From assembly GCA_947486785.1 (NCBI GenBank), contig CANKUU010000006.1, forward strand, positions 1 to 64,000: a stretch of DNA of 64,000 nt, read 5' to 3'. Below are positions 24,379 through 34,085 of the stretch, one piece after another; position 1 is the stretch's first letter; each line of letters opens with the position of its first letter. Source of the stretch: an uncultured Flavobacteriaceae bacterium (GTDB lineage Bacteria > Bacteroidota > Bacteroidia > Flavobacteriales > Flavobacteriaceae). The position numbers and the translations under genes are program-made. The notes beneath the pieces are model-generated. The model was given only the letters and a program-made list of their open reading frames with translations. It ran no database searches and was not told the DNA's origin.

Positions 24379-25330
24379 GAACTAAAATTTCATCATCATA
24401 TCGTATCATTAGTAAATTATCTTCCCAAGAGTCAAACTTATCTGTGATTTGTTCATCAAAGAAATATTCAGCAATAATCCATTTTGGAAAATTAGCTCCT
24501 GCTAGATAAGACAATGGATAACCACCACCAAACCTTGGATTTATCTCAATACCATAAATTTTTTCTTCTGAAATATGCATAAAAAATTGAGCAGTTAGGC
24601 AACCCACAGCGCCATCAATAAAGCTTAAGTTTTTACGAATATAAGCGACAAGTGCATTATTTGATGTAAGCGCTTTGTTTACCTCTCCATCTCTAACCTC
24701 AATACGCTTACGAGGTACTGCGCATTTCAAATTATGATTCTTATCATAATAAAGGTCGCAAGTATATTCATCATATAGCGTATGATCTATATATTCTAAA
24801 AACATCAGTTTTTCATTAGAAAAGTGATAATCGGTAAGATCCTCTTTTGTTCTTATTAGAAAAGTATCTACACTTCTGCTGCCATCTAAAGGTTTTATAA
24901 ATAAGGGTAACTTATAGTTGTCTTTACTATATTCTTTTGCAATTGCTACGTTATTCTCTGTGAAAAAATCGTGAATTACCCTTTTATTTCTGCACTTTTC
25001 TATAAAATCTTGCGAGGCAACAAGCGTTTGAATACCAAATTTTTTTAGCATTTTTTTACTCTTGGCAAGTATTAGAAGCTCGGTGTCAATAGTTGGAATA
25101 ATTAACGCAATTTTATGCTCTTTTGCTTTTTCAAGCAAAGCTTCAATATAATTTGGATGATCTAAGCGGGGTACCTCAAAATAATCATCTGCCGCATGAC
25201 AAGCTGCCGAAAGTTTTGGGTTTGCATCTGCAGCAATAACTTTTGCTTCTGGATGTACCTTTTTTAGTTCATTTTGAAACGCTCTCACTAAAGAAACGCG
25301 TCTGCCGGCAGAGGTAATTAATATATTCAT
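24362..25330 (-). CDS. ATP-grasp domain protein (carboxylate-amine ligase-like)
   Basis: 322 residues. An N-terminal pre-ATP-grasp fold (NILITSAGRRVSLVRAF) is followed by the ATP-grasp core: PLFIKPLDGSRSVDTF (nucleotide-binding strand and loop), FLEYIDHTLYDEYTCDLY, and IYGIEINPRFGGGYP (metal-binding Glu/Asn). It resembles the carbamoyl-phosphate-synthase large-chain-like ATP-grasp proteins found in surface-polysaccharide loci. It overlaps a HAD gene downstream and a GT2 gene upstream. It may attach an amino acid or similar group to a sugar, but the substrates are unknown. Confidence 0.85.
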   Translation of the reverse strand: MNILITSAGRRVSLVRAFQNELKKVHPEAKVIAADANPKLSAACHAADDYFEVPRLDHPNYIEALLEKAKEHKIALIIPTIDTELLILAKSKKMLKKFGIQTLVASQDFIEKCRNKRVIHDFFTENNVAIAKEYSKDNYKLPLFIKPLDGSRSVDTFLIRTKEDLTDYHFSNEKLMFLEYIDHTLYDEYTCDLYYDKNHNLKCAVPRKRIEVRDGEVNKALTSNNALVAYIRKNLSFIDGAVGCLTAQFFMHISEEKIYGIEINPRFGGGYPLSYLAGANFPKWIIAEYFFDEQITDKFDSWEDNLLMIRYDDEILVHGYKG

Positions 25331-26346
25331 TTGATTAAGTTATAAAAAGTTCTAAAGACCTTTATAGAAGGATTTATTAAGTGTGGACGATTAAAGATGT
25401 AAACTAAAATAGAATAAGCAATTCCATTATAATCGTCACTCAAAAATTTGTTAAGCGGGTACGCATCAATTTTTTCGAACTCTTTTAACATTGTTGGAAT
25501 TTTATCTATAGAAATATCTGATTTCATCAAACGAACAAGCAAGAAAAAAACAAAAGATTGTTGCCGCGTTTTAAGTCTTTTTAAACACCCATCAGCATTA
25601 GCATGATTTTTAGGTACTGACTTTATTAGCTCTGCATAAGCATGAGCCGCGTTCGCATTATCGAAAATTACTTTGTTGTAATGTTCAGGGCTTTTATTTC
25701 GCATTGCCGAAGTGGGTAAAATTCGATAGCGATGCACATCGTAGTCCACATGTGCCATGCGATTTGCCACGATGAAAAGCTCAGCGGTAAGTATGGCATC
25801 TTCCATCCATTTACCTTCTACAAATCGAATGCCACTAGCCTCAATAAATTTGCGTTTAATAAAAAACCACCAAATTTCATTAGAATATTTATAATCTGCA
25901 ATGTATGAGATGCCATCTTGTACTTCTAAATTTTTTACGCCATATTCAATATTCTTTGAAAGTGGTACATGCCGTTTAACTACAGGCATACTTTGAAAAG
26001 TAAGAATATCAAGATTATTGCGCTCCATTAAATCTAAGATAGTGGTAACGGTATTTTTTGCCAGATAATCATCAGGGTCTAAGAAGTATATATATTTTCC
26101 TTTCGATAGGTCATAGCCTGTATTTCTTGCAGCACCAACACCCGCATTCTTTTTATCGATTACAATAATATTTGAATGTTCTGCAGCGTAGTTTTGTGCA
26201 ACTTTTAAGGTAGCATCTTTTGATTCATCATTTACAATAATGATTTCATACTCGGTCGGATTCAAATTTTGCTGCAACAAGCTATCTATACATTCGGGTA
26301 GATAGCGCTCCATATTATAACAAGGGATGATAATACTTAGTAGCAT
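25327..26346 (-). CDS. Glycosyltransferase family 2
   Basis: 339 residues with a GT-A fold: LSIIIPCYNMERYLPECIDSL at the N-terminus, EIIIVNDESKD, AARNTGYDLSKG and the metal-binding YFLDPDDYL. No transmembrane segments. It transfers one sugar to the lipid-linked polysaccharide unit; donor and linkage are not predictable. It overlaps the ATP-grasp gene by 4 bp and is 2 bp from the priming transferase gene. Confidence 0.9.
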   Translation of the reverse strand: MLLSIIIPCYNMERYLPECIDSLLQQNLNPTEYEIIIVNDESKDATLKVAQNYAAEHSNIIVIDKKNAGVGAARNTGYDLSKGKYIYFLDPDDYLAKNTVTTILDLMERNNLDILTFQSMPVVKRHVPLSKNIEYGVKNLEVQDGISYIADYKYSNEIWWFFIKRKFIEASGIRFVEGKWMEDAILTAELFIVANRMAHVDYDVHRYRILPTSAMRNKSPEHYNKVIFDNANAAHAYAELIKSVPKNHANADGCLKRLKTRQQSFVFFLLVRLMKSDISIDKIPTMLKEFEKIDAYPLNKFLSDDYNGIAYSILVYIFNRPHLINPSIKVFRTFYNLIK

Positions 26347-26348
26347 AT

Positions 26349-26954
26349 TTATTGATTACCGGTAAAAGTTTCCATAGTCGCATGGGTATCTGATGAGATA
26401 TCCGCACGTTTAATTACTTTTTTAAAAGTAAGCCAGAAGATTTTTAGATCAATCAAAAAAGAACAATGATCTACGTACCAAACGTCATATTCAAATTTTT
26501 TCTTCCAAGAAATCGTATTTCTTCCATTAACTTGAGCCCAGCCTGTTATACCGGGTTTTACAAGGTGTCTTCTTTTTTGTTCTGTTGAATACAATTCTAA
26601 ATAAGATATTAGTAAAGGCCTAGGGCCAATTAAACTCATGTCTCCTTTTAGAACGTTTAATAACTGAGGTATTTCATCTAAAGATGTATTTCTTACAAAT
26701 TGCCCCACTTTTGTAATTCGCTCTTCATCTGGTAGTAAAGACCCATCTGAATGTTTTTTGTCATTCATTGATTTAAACTTGATGATTTTAAATATTTTTT
26801 CGTCTTTACCTGGTCTTTTTTGAACAAAAAATGCTTTTCCATTATTGGCTATTACTAAAAGTACAAATACTAATAAAAATATAGGACTTAGAAGCATTAA
26901 GATGCAAAACGAAACAATAATATCTATTAATCTTTTAAAAAAAATGGTATACAT
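26349..26954 (-). CDS. Priming sugar transferase (PglC-like phosphoglycosyl transferase)
   Basis: 201 residues, the short monotopic PglC-type form. An N-terminal re-entrant hydrophobic helix (RLIDIIVSFCILMLLSPIFLL), QKRPGKDEKIF, KFKSMND, catalytic Asp-Glu in NTSLDEIPQLLNVLKGDMS, and IGPRPLL then PGITGWAQVNG. It moves a sugar-1-phosphate from UDP-sugar to undecaprenyl phosphate, starting each repeat unit at the inner membrane. PglC homologues often use UDP-diacetylbacillosamine or a related UDP-sugar. Confidence 0.92.
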   Translation of the reverse strand: MYTIFFKRLIDIIVSFCILMLLSPIFLLVFVLLVIANNGKAFFVQKRPGKDEKIFKIIKFKSMNDKKHSDGSLLPDEERITKVGQFVRNTSLDEIPQLLNVLKGDMSLIGPRPLLISYLELYSTEQKRRHLVKPGITGWAQVNGRNTISWKKKFEYDVWYVDHCSFLIDLKIFWLTFKKVIKRADISSDTHATMETFTGNQ

Positions 26955-27094
26955 ATTATGGGTTTAATTCGATTTTTAGCAAATTAATATTTTTAATTTT
27001 CATTTATAGATGTATTAGCCACGACACAGTTTTACTGGTTAAATAGAAAATTACATCGGTTAATATTCTGTTCTTAGCAACTTAAAAGCTAGTA

Positions 27095-28294
27095 TTAAGT
27101 TTTTTCTATCTCATTAATAATTGTTAGATATGTATTTAAACTAGTTAACTCTTTGTTCATATAGTTAAATCCATTTTCGCCAAGTTTTTTACGAAAATCT
27201 TTATTATGAACCAATTTTAGTAATTTATTTTTAAGGGCATCTGTGTCTCCTGCTTCTGCCCAAACGCCAACTTCATTACTTTCTAAAATAGCACCAAAAT
27301 CGGTGTTTTTGTCAACAGAAGCCAAAATGGGTGTTTTAGTATTGTAATATGATAAAGACTTAGAAGGTATGTTTGGAATGGTAAATTTTTCACTTAGCGA
27401 AATAATACCTATATCTGCCATTTGTACCCACTTAAAGTACTCTTTGTGAGGTAAACTATCTCGCAACCATATGTTTTCAACATTTTTAGATTGAATAAGT
27501 TTTTTTAGATTATCATATTCGTTTCCATTACCCATAATGATAAATACAAGGTCTTTTTCGTTCTTGCATGCGATGGCTAATTCAACAATATTTTCTAATT
27601 TTTGAGGAAGACCTATATTTCCACCAAAAATTGCAACTATTTTATTTTCAAGTTTTTCTTTTTTGCGTAATTCAATTATTTCAGTTTCAGGTACTAGCGG
27701 TAATTGATCGCCCCAATTAGGTAATAAATGCAATTTACTAAGCTGCACTTCTGGGTTGTGTTCTTTAATAAAGTCAATATTACCTTGAGACATACAACCA
27801 ATATGATCTGATTTTTGGTAAAGTTTTTTTTCTTTTCGCCTAAAGTAGCTATGAATAAGCCCTGATTTTTTCATCATACCTAAATCAACAGCATTTTGCG
27901 GAAAAATATCTCTTAAAATAAGATAGATTTTTCCTCTTGATTTTTTTTTCAGCCATCCCGCAAGTCCATAAAGTGTAATTGGTGGGGTGGGGGTGATGAT
28001 CAAATCAAAATTGAGATCTATTTTATGGTTTTTTAAAGCTTTTTTTAATTGATACGGTAGCATTAAATTAGCTATACCTTTTTTTATTAGCCCTACTCCA
28101 AAAAGTGGTAATGTACGAACGCGAAGCACTTTAATTCCGCTTTCTATTTGCAGACCAGCTTCAATATCATCGTAAATAGGGGCTACAACAGTAATATCGT
28201 GACCATTTTCGTTAAATTGAGAAACTAGTTGTGGGTATAAGTACATTGACCTATCCATTTTAGGAAAAGCAAGTGCTAAAAAAATAACCTTCAT
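27095..28294 (-). CDS. Glycosyltransferase family 4 (WbuB-like)
   Basis: 399 residues, GT-B fold: an N-terminal acceptor domain (VIFLALAFPKMDRS, DLIITPTPPITLYGLA) and a C-terminal donor domain (VAIFGGNIGLPQKLEN, IMGNGNEYDNLKK, IPSKSLSYYN). The Gly-rich ITPTPP region and its place beside the FucNAc genes fit WbuB, the L-FucNAc transferase. It begins 9 bp after the 2-epimerase gene. Confidence 0.87.
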   Translation of the reverse strand: MKVIFLALAFPKMDRSMYLYPQLVSQFNENGHDITVVAPIYDDIEAGLQIESGIKVLRVRTLPLFGVGLIKKGIANLMLPYQLKKALKNHKIDLNFDLIITPTPPITLYGLAGWLKKKSRGKIYLILRDIFPQNAVDLGMMKKSGLIHSYFRRKEKKLYQKSDHIGCMSQGNIDFIKEHNPEVQLSKLHLLPNWGDQLPLVPETEIIELRKKEKLENKIVAIFGGNIGLPQKLENIVELAIACKNEKDLVFIIMGNGNEYDNLKKLIQSKNVENIWLRDSLPHKEYFKWVQMADIGIISLSEKFTIPNIPSKSLSYYNTKTPILASVDKNTDFGAILESNEVGVWAEAGDTDALKNKLLKLVHNKDFRKKLGENGFNYMNKELTSLNTYLTIINEIEKT

Positions 28295-28303
28295 AATTTT
28301 TTG

Positions 28304-29467
28304 TTATTTAGACCAAACTACGCGGTTTACATAATCTACGTATGACAAAATTATTCGAACCACTTTTTCACTAACGTTTGGCATCGAATAGTCGGCTACC
28401 GGTCTAAAGTTTCGTTCAGGGTTTCTTTTTTGCACCTCAAGGGCTGCTAATGCTTGCATAATGCGTTCAGGGTTCATGCCCACCATCATTACAGAAGCTT
28501 CTTCCATTGCTTCTGGTCTTTCGTGTGCTTCTCTAATATTTAAGGCTCTAAAGTTTAGAGTAGAAGATTCTTCTGAAATTGTACCACTATCAGAAAGCAC
28601 TGCAAAAGAATTATATTGTAATGCATTGTAATCAGTAAAACCTAAAGGTTTTAAAAATTGAATATTTTTGTGCGTTTTCAATTTTTTTGAGTTCAACATA
28701 TTTCGCGTTCGCGGATGTGTTGAGACAATTACGGGATAATCGTATTTTTCAGCAATCTGATTTAGAGAAGTTATTAAGCCTTCAAAGTTTTTAGGGTTGC
28801 TTATGTTTTCTTCTCTGTGAGAAGAGATAACAAAGTATTTTTCTTTTTCAAGGTTTAAATCTTTTAAAACATTTGAAACTTGAATTTTAGGAAGAAATTG
28901 ATGAAGTACCTCGTACATTGGGCTTCCTGTTTTGATAATTCTATCGGCAGGTAAACCTTCTCTTAAAAGGTATTCTCTCGCAATATCGCTGTATGTTAAA
29001 TTAACATCTGCTACGTGATCTACAATTTTGCGGTTTGTTTCTTCTGGTACGCGCTGATCGAAACAGCGGTTACCAGCCTCCATATGAAAAACAGGAATTT
29101 TGCGTTTTTTAGCAGGTATAGCACAAAGACAAGAATTAGTATCGCCTAAAACTAAAAATGCATCTGGGTTTATATCTTCTAATACGGGGTCAATTTTGAT
29201 GAGAATATTACCAACTGTTTCTGTTGCATTTTTTCCTGCAGCGTTTAAAAAGTGATCTGGTTTTCGAATGCCTAGGTCGTCAAAGAATATTTCATTTAGT
29301 TCATAATCATAATTTTGACCTGTGTGCACCAAAGTGTGCTCAATGGCATTGTTAGCGTCTAATGCGTTCAGCACGCATGCAAGTCGAATGATTTCTGGTC
29401 GTGTTCCAACAACGGTAAGTACTTTTAATTTTTTCAAAGGATAACTCTTAGGGTTTGTAAAATTCAA
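28304..29467 (-). CDS. fnlC: Non-hydrolysing UDP-N-acetylglucosamine 2-epimerase family (WbjD/FnlC)
   Basis: 387 residues from a TTG at 29467; a second TTG at 29437 gives the more usual start KKLKVLTVVGTRPEIIRL. Family motifs: VVGTRPE, HTGQNYDYELNEIFF, VLGDTNSCLC, MEAGNRCFDQRVPEE, SHREEN and LSDSGTISEE. In the UDP-L-FucNAc route (FnlC/WbjD/CapG) the enzyme epimerises C2 of UDP-L-PneNAc to give UDP-L-FucNAc. Neighbouring FnlA and FnlB homologues support this over ManNAc synthesis. Confidence 0.9.
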   Translation of the reverse strand: MNFTNPKSYPLKKLKVLTVVGTRPEIIRLACVLNALDANNAIEHTLVHTGQNYDYELNEIFFDDLGIRKPDHFLNAAGKNATETVGNILIKIDPVLEDINPDAFLVLGDTNSCLCAIPAKKRKIPVFHMEAGNRCFDQRVPEETNRKIVDHVADVNLTYSDIAREYLLREGLPADRIIKTGSPMYEVLHQFLPKIQVSNVLKDLNLEKEKYFVISSHREENISNPKNFEGLITSLNQIAEKYDYPVIVSTHPRTRNMLNSKKLKTHKNIQFLKPLGFTDYNALQYNSFAVLSDSGTISEESSTLNFRALNIREAHERPEAMEEASVMMVGMNPERIMQALAALEVQKRNPERNFRPVADYSMPNVSEKVVRIILSYVDYVNRVVWSK

Positions 29468-29540
29468 ATTTACTAGCTTATTTTTTAGTCTAGTATTTTT
29501 CTTTCTTTTTTCGATGTATGCTTAATCAATTTAGTCTAAA

Positions 29541-30674
29541 TCATACATTTACAAAATATGTGTCGGCATCTTCTGGATTATAAGGCTCATTAATCCAGAA
29601 TAATGTAATTAGCTCTTCATCTCCAATATTCTTTATATTATGAGTGTACCAGATAGGCATGTCTACGTAAGAGGGTTCATCACCATCTAAATAGTAGTCA
29701 ATTATCTCATTTGTTCCAATCTTCCGTAATTGAATTAAAGCTTTTCCGCTAATTACAGCAAACCGTTCTGCTTTTCGGGTATGAAAATGATTTCCTCTAG
29801 TGATACCAGGTACCGTTGTTGAAAACGAAAATTGACCGCTAGTTTGGGTTCTTGCAATTTCAACAAAGCTACCTCTGGGGTCTGTATGCTTTGTAAATTT
29901 AACTGGATAATGCTCTTTTGGTACATAACACCTGAAGGTATTAAACAAAGCTTTTTCAAAAGAATCTTCTAAATTTGGAAATATACCATTACCCATATAA
30001 TCAGTTTTAAACTGATTTAGTAATTCTAAAATTCGAGATACTTTGTTGGTGCTTGTAGGTTTAATTTTAACTTCAAAACTATTTTTACCTATTGTTTCTG
30101 CGGCTACCTCATTTTTAATAGTTGCGATAAAAATAGCAACTAATTCATTAATGTAAATAAGACCTACTTCGCTATCTTGAATAATTTTAGGCTCTTCTCC
30201 TCGAGCTACTTTATGGCAGAAGGTAGCTACTACAGAATTATAATTAGGCTTTCCAAAAGGACCAAATACATTTGGTATGGTTAATGAGCTAAATTTTCCA
30301 CCTGTTTCTGCGGCCCAAGAGATAAATAATTCTTTTCCTTCTTTTTTAGATTTTCCGTAAAGGTTGTCTCGATCTTCTTGAGATGAAGATGAAAAAATAA
30401 TATGAGGCGTAACCGAAGCGTTTTTACATGCTGAGGTTAATGATTGTACAAGTTGTAGATTAGTCTCATAAATCACATTCATATCATCATGACGATTCAT
30501 CGCTGCTAAGTGAACAATTATATCACATTCAGCTACAAATTTTTCTAGTGCCTGTGCATCATCAAAATAAGATCGTTTAAACGGAATTAATTTTACCGTT
30601 TCGTCTAATGATAGGGTGGTGTAGAGGTGATTGCCTACAAAACCTGCTTGACCTGTAATTCCTATTTTTTTCAT
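29541..30674 (-). CDS. fnlB: UDP-2-acetamido-2,6-dideoxy-hexulose reductase with C-terminal cupin (CapF/WbjC/FnlB)
   Basis: 377 residues. An N-terminal SDR Rossmann domain (GITGQAGFVGNHL; YGKSKKEGKEL with Tyr and Lys) is followed by a C-terminal cupin (KHTDPRGSFVEI, PGITRGNHFHTRKAERFAVI with metal-binding His, and YTHNIKNIG). This two-domain form is typical of CapF/WbjC, which with CapE makes the reduced 6-deoxy-L-talose intermediate of FucNAc synthesis. It lies between fnlC and the small cupin gene. Confidence 0.9.
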   Translation of the reverse strand: MKKIGITGQAGFVGNHLYTTLSLDETVKLIPFKRSYFDDAQALEKFVAECDIIVHLAAMNRHDDMNVIYETNLQLVQSLTSACKNASVTPHIIFSSSSQEDRDNLYGKSKKEGKELFISWAAETGGKFSSLTIPNVFGPFGKPNYNSVVATFCHKVARGEEPKIIQDSEVGLIYINELVAIFIATIKNEVAAETIGKNSFEVKIKPTSTNKVSRILELLNQFKTDYMGNGIFPNLEDSFEKALFNTFRCYVPKEHYPVKFTKHTDPRGSFVEIARTQTSGQFSFSTTVPGITRGNHFHTRKAERFAVISGKALIQLRKIGTNEIIDYYLDGDEPSYVDMPIWYTHNIKNIGDEELITLFWINEPYNPEDADTYFVNV

Positions 30675-30719
30675 AAATAGTATGTAAGTTGTTTTTAGTC
30701 TTTTGATTAAGAATTAAAT

Positions 30720-31148
30720 TTACCAATCTGCCTGCCAGCTTTCAATGGCATATCTATAATCATCGTTTTTAGAGTCTTCTAATGACAAATCTGAAAAAAC
30801 CATCAGTTTCGAGTCAATTTCTCGGGCTTTAAAGGCAGTTGCATATCCGCCTGTTATTTCTAAAACAGTTGGTTTTTTAGCTTCTAAAATAAACCGGTTT
30901 GCAACTAATATTGAAGATGGATTATCAAAGTTATCCACCTCAATTAAATTTAAAATGAAGCTGCCTTTACTGCAATAAAACCATTTTTTTTCTTTCTTAT
31001 GCGCTTGCCAACCCCTAATATTTTTGATGTCTTTTGGGTTAATTATATACATGCGCACAATTTCGCGCATATCAAAGTCATTAAAAAAATGTAGTGTGCC
31101 CCGATTATCTGAAAATTGAGACCCAGGAACTAGATGATGAGTAACCAT
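30720..31148 (-). CDS. WxcM/FdtA-like cupin sugar-modifying protein
   Basis: 142 residues of a single cupin domain: GSQFSDNRGTLHFFN, IRGWQAHKKEKKWFYC, GSFILNLIEV and EITGGYATAF. It resembles WxcM-like or dTDP-4-keto-sugar epimerase/isomerase-type cupins. It sits exactly between the fnlA and fnlB homologues, its start codon directly following the fnlA stop, so it is cotranscribed with the FucNAc genes. Its reaction is uncertain: an epimerase, a ketoisomerase or an accessory factor. Confidence 0.75.
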   Translation of the reverse strand: MVTHHLVPGSQFSDNRGTLHFFNDFDMREIVRMYIINPKDIKNIRGWQAHKKEKKWFYCSKGSFILNLIEVDNFDNPSSILVANRFILEAKKPTVLEITGGYATAFKAREIDSKLMVFSDLSLEDSKNDDYRYAIESWQADW

Positions 31149-32153
31149 TTACAGTTGCTCTTTTATATAGTCTAAGTTAAGTAATGTTTCTTTTAATTCA
31201 GCTGGTGTTAATTGATTGGTATTATGCGAATGGTAATCTTCTATTGCGCTAATATCTGTTTCACCTTCAGAGAAGTATCTGCTATAATTTAAGTCTCTAT
31301 TGTCAGCTGGTATTCTATAAAACTCGCCCATATCTTGAGCTTTCTGCATTTCTTCACGAGTGCATAAAGTTTCATATAGTTTTTCGCCGTGTCTTGTACC
31401 AATTACTTTAATATCGTTATTCGCATTAAAGATAGACTTTACCGCTTCGGCCAAATCACCTATGGTACTAGCGGGGGCTTTATTAACAAAAAGATCTCCC
31501 TGATTTCCATGTTCAAAAGCAAACAATACTAAATCTACAGCGTCTTCTAATGACATAAGAAAGCGTGTCATTTTTGGATCTGTTATGGTAAGAGGTGTTT
31601 TCTCTTCAATCTGTTTTACAAATAAAGGAATTACAGAACCTCGTGAAGCCATTACATTACCGTAACGTGTTAGACACACGATGGTGTCATCATTGGGTAT
31701 ATTTCTTGAAGCAGCAACGGCTACTTTCTCCATTAAAGCTTTACTAATACCCATAGCATTAATAGGGTAAGCTGCTTTATCTGTGCTTAAGCATATAATA
31801 CGTTTCACTTTGCAGGCAACGGCTGCATCTATTGTATTTTGTGTTCCAAATACATTCGTTTTTGCAGCTTCAATAGGAAAAAATTCGCAAGAAGGTACTT
31901 GTTTTAAGGCCGCGGCATGAAAAACATAGTCAACACCACTCATTGCTCTCAAAATACTGTTGTAATCACGAACATCACCGATATAAAATTTTATCTTTTC
32001 GTTTTTAAGCGTATTTCGCATGTCATCTTGTTTTTTCTCATCTCTAGAAAAAATTCGAATTTCTTTGATATTTGTTTCTAAAAAACGATTCAATACCGCA
32101 TTTCCGAAAGAGCCTGTACCGCCTGTTATAAGTAGTGTTTTGTTTTTGAACAT
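31149..32153 (-). CDS. fnlA: UDP-GlcNAc 4,6-dehydratase/5-epimerase (CapE/WbjB/FnlA)
   Basis: 334 residues: NAD-binding TGGTGSFGNAV, IFSRDEKKQDDMR, HAAALKQVPSCEFFPIEA, LSTDKAAYPINAMGISKALMEK (a Met-x-x-x-Lys catalytic pair instead of Tyr-x-x-x-Lys, as in CapE) and TRYGNVMASRGS. CapE/FnlA converts UDP-GlcNAc to UDP-4-keto-6-deoxy-L-hexoses, the first step to UDP-L-FucNAc. It is first in the minus-strand run that leads through the cupin, fnlB, fnlC and the GT4. Confidence 0.92.
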   Translation of the reverse strand: MFKNKTLLITGGTGSFGNAVLNRFLETNIKEIRIFSRDEKKQDDMRNTLKNEKIKFYIGDVRDYNSILRAMSGVDYVFHAAALKQVPSCEFFPIEAAKTNVFGTQNTIDAAVACKVKRIICLSTDKAAYPINAMGISKALMEKVAVAASRNIPNDDTIVCLTRYGNVMASRGSVIPLFVKQIEEKTPLTITDPKMTRFLMSLEDAVDLVLFAFEHGNQGDLFVNKAPASTIGDLAEAVKSIFNANNDIKVIGTRHGEKLYETLCTREEMQKAQDMGEFYRIPADNRDLNYSRYFSEGETDISAIEDYHSHNTNQLTPAELKETLLNLDYIKEQL

Positions 32154-32644
32154 TGTATTTATGGATTATTCTTTAAGACGATGAAGTTTAGTTTTTAACT
32201 TTTTTTACGCCGTTTTAGTTAATGTTTTTTTGTTGTATTACTTTAGGTAAACGATAATAATTGATAATTTGTATATGGTTTTGAAATTAATCGAAAGAAA
32301 AATGTAGGTTCTTTCTCCTTTTTTGTGTGATAAAAATCATCTTTTTAGACGTAAAGGCAATTAATCTTTTGCTATATGCTACCAATAATAGGGTAAAATT
32401 ATTAATTAAATTGAACCGATGAAAGTATATATAAATTATTCTTTTTAAATCAGGTTTAGAATTTAGAACTAAAGTAGTCGTTTTTCAATCAATTTATATT
32501 TAACGACCTAGCTATACTAAAGAAAAACTTTAATAGTTTAATATATTAATTAGGTTAATAGGTCTTTATATCAAAAGATGTTAGAAAGGTACTAATTTAG
32601 CCACGTAACATCTATAAGAAAAATTTACTTATTTTTTAATTTAT
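32154..32644. other. Divergent intergenic region between fnlA and the flippase gene
   Basis: About 490 bp, very A+T-rich, without a plausible gene. It must hold the start signals for the minus-strand fnlA operon and for the plus-strand flippase gene. I found no perfect TAnnTTTG element; TAATTTAG near 32593 is the closest match on the plus strand. Confidence 0.5.
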
Positions 32645-33961
32645 ATGCTTAAAAAATTAATTGAGCTTAAGAACAATTCGGGCTTCATGAAGTATTTTAA
32701 AAATACATCATGGCTAATGATCGAAAAAATACTTCGAATTGTTGCAGCTTTGACGATTGGCGCCTGGGTTATTAGGTATCTAGGACCTACTGACTACGGA
32801 ATTTTAAGCGTTGCACAGGCTTTTGTAGGCTTATTTATTGCATTTTCGTCTTTGGGCCTTGATGGTTTATTAGCCAGAGAATTGGTTGGTAATGCAGATA
32901 AAAAAAACACACTTTTAGGAACTGCTTTTGTGATGCAAACCTTGGGGTCTACTATACTCACAGGTTTTTTATTGATTGCTATTTATTTTAGGCAAGAAGA
33001 TAGTTTAAGTAGTAAAATAATGCTTATTCTAGCTTTAATGACTTTTGTTAATAGCTTTAATGTAATAGGCGCGTATTTTCAAAGTATTGTTAAAAGTAAG
33101 ATGCCGGTCATAACTAGTATTGTTGGCTTAGTAATTTCTTCTTTAATTAAGGTCTATTTAATCTTAAATAACTTTTCATTAATTTATTTTGCTTACGCTC
33201 TTTTATTTGACACCGTTTTTTTAGCGCTTGGTTTAATTTATGTTTATCACAAGAGTAACGAGTCTTTATTTAAGTGGAAGTTTTCTAGCTCTTTAGCTAA
33301 ATCTCTTATTTCTGATAGCTGGCCCCTTATAATGAATACTATTTTTATATCGATCTATGTGCGCATAGATCAAATAATGATAGAAGCCTTTATGGAAGCT
33401 GAATTTGCTGGTCAATACAGCGCAGCAGTAAATTTAAGTCAGGCTTGGTATTTTATTCCAGGTATTATTAGTGGGTCTCTTTTCCCTGCGATTATAAATG
33501 CTAAAAGAAGTAATGAGTCTCTTTACAAAGATAGGCTTCAACAATTATACGATTTAATGGTAGTGATAGCATTGGCTATTGCCATTCCAATGACATTTTT
33601 AAGTGATTGGGTAGTTTCTATTATTTATGACGATCAGTTCTATCTAACAGGTGGTGTTTTGAGTATTCATATTTGGTCTGGTGTGTTTGTTTTTCTTGGA
33701 GTTTCTGTTCAGAAATGGATTTTAGCAGAGAATTTACAACGCGTAAGTACCTTTACTCGTTTTATTGGAATGGCTGCAAATATTATCTTAAACTATATAT
33801 TAATACCTACTTACGGAATCTACGGAGCCGCATTTGCAACGCTATTTTCTCAAGCTATTTCGGTACTTTTTGCGCCATTGCTGTTTAGAAAAACTAGGCC
33901 TTCATTTTTTATGATGATTAAAGCGTTAAGCTTTGTTAATTTATTTAAAAAAATTAGGTAA
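32645..33961 (+). CDS. Wzx-type polysaccharide flippase (MOP superfamily)
   Basis: 438 residues, strongly hydrophobic with about 12 predicted membrane segments. The N-terminus NTSWLMIEKILRIVAALTIG followed by RYLGPTDYGILSVAQAF is typical of RfbX/Wzx flippases. It moves undecaprenyl-linked repeat units from the cytoplasmic to the periplasmic face of the inner membrane for Wzy polymerisation. It is the only plus-strand gene between 21.4 and 53.4 kb and stands alone, next to an IS remnant. Confidence 0.9.
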   Translation: MLKKLIELKNNSGFMKYFKNTSWLMIEKILRIVAALTIGAWVIRYLGPTDYGILSVAQAFVGLFIAFSSLGLDGLLARELVGNADKKNTLLGTAFVMQTLGSTILTGFLLIAIYFRQEDSLSSKIMLILALMTFVNSFNVIGAYFQSIVKSKMPVITSIVGLVISSLIKVYLILNNFSLIYFAYALLFDTVFLALGLIYVYHKSNESLFKWKFSSSLAKSLISDSWPLIMNTIFISIYVRIDQIMIEAFMEAEFAGQYSAAVNLSQAWYFIPGIISGSLFPAIINAKRSNESLYKDRLQQLYDLMVVIALAIAIPMTFLSDWVVSIIYDDQFYLTGGVLSIHIWSGVFVFLGVSVQKWILAENLQRVSTFTRFIGMAANIILNYILIPTYGIYGAAFATLFSQAISVLFAPLLFRKTRPSFFMMIKALSFVNLFKKIR

Positions 33962-34085
33962 ATAAATTAAGTTATATTTTAAATAGATGGTAATCTAGGC
34001 ACTTTCAGGAGTAAGTCATTTTTTAAAAATAGGATAGTACAATACTCCCAATCTGCAGGACAGCTTAAAGGTACTACTTAGTTTA

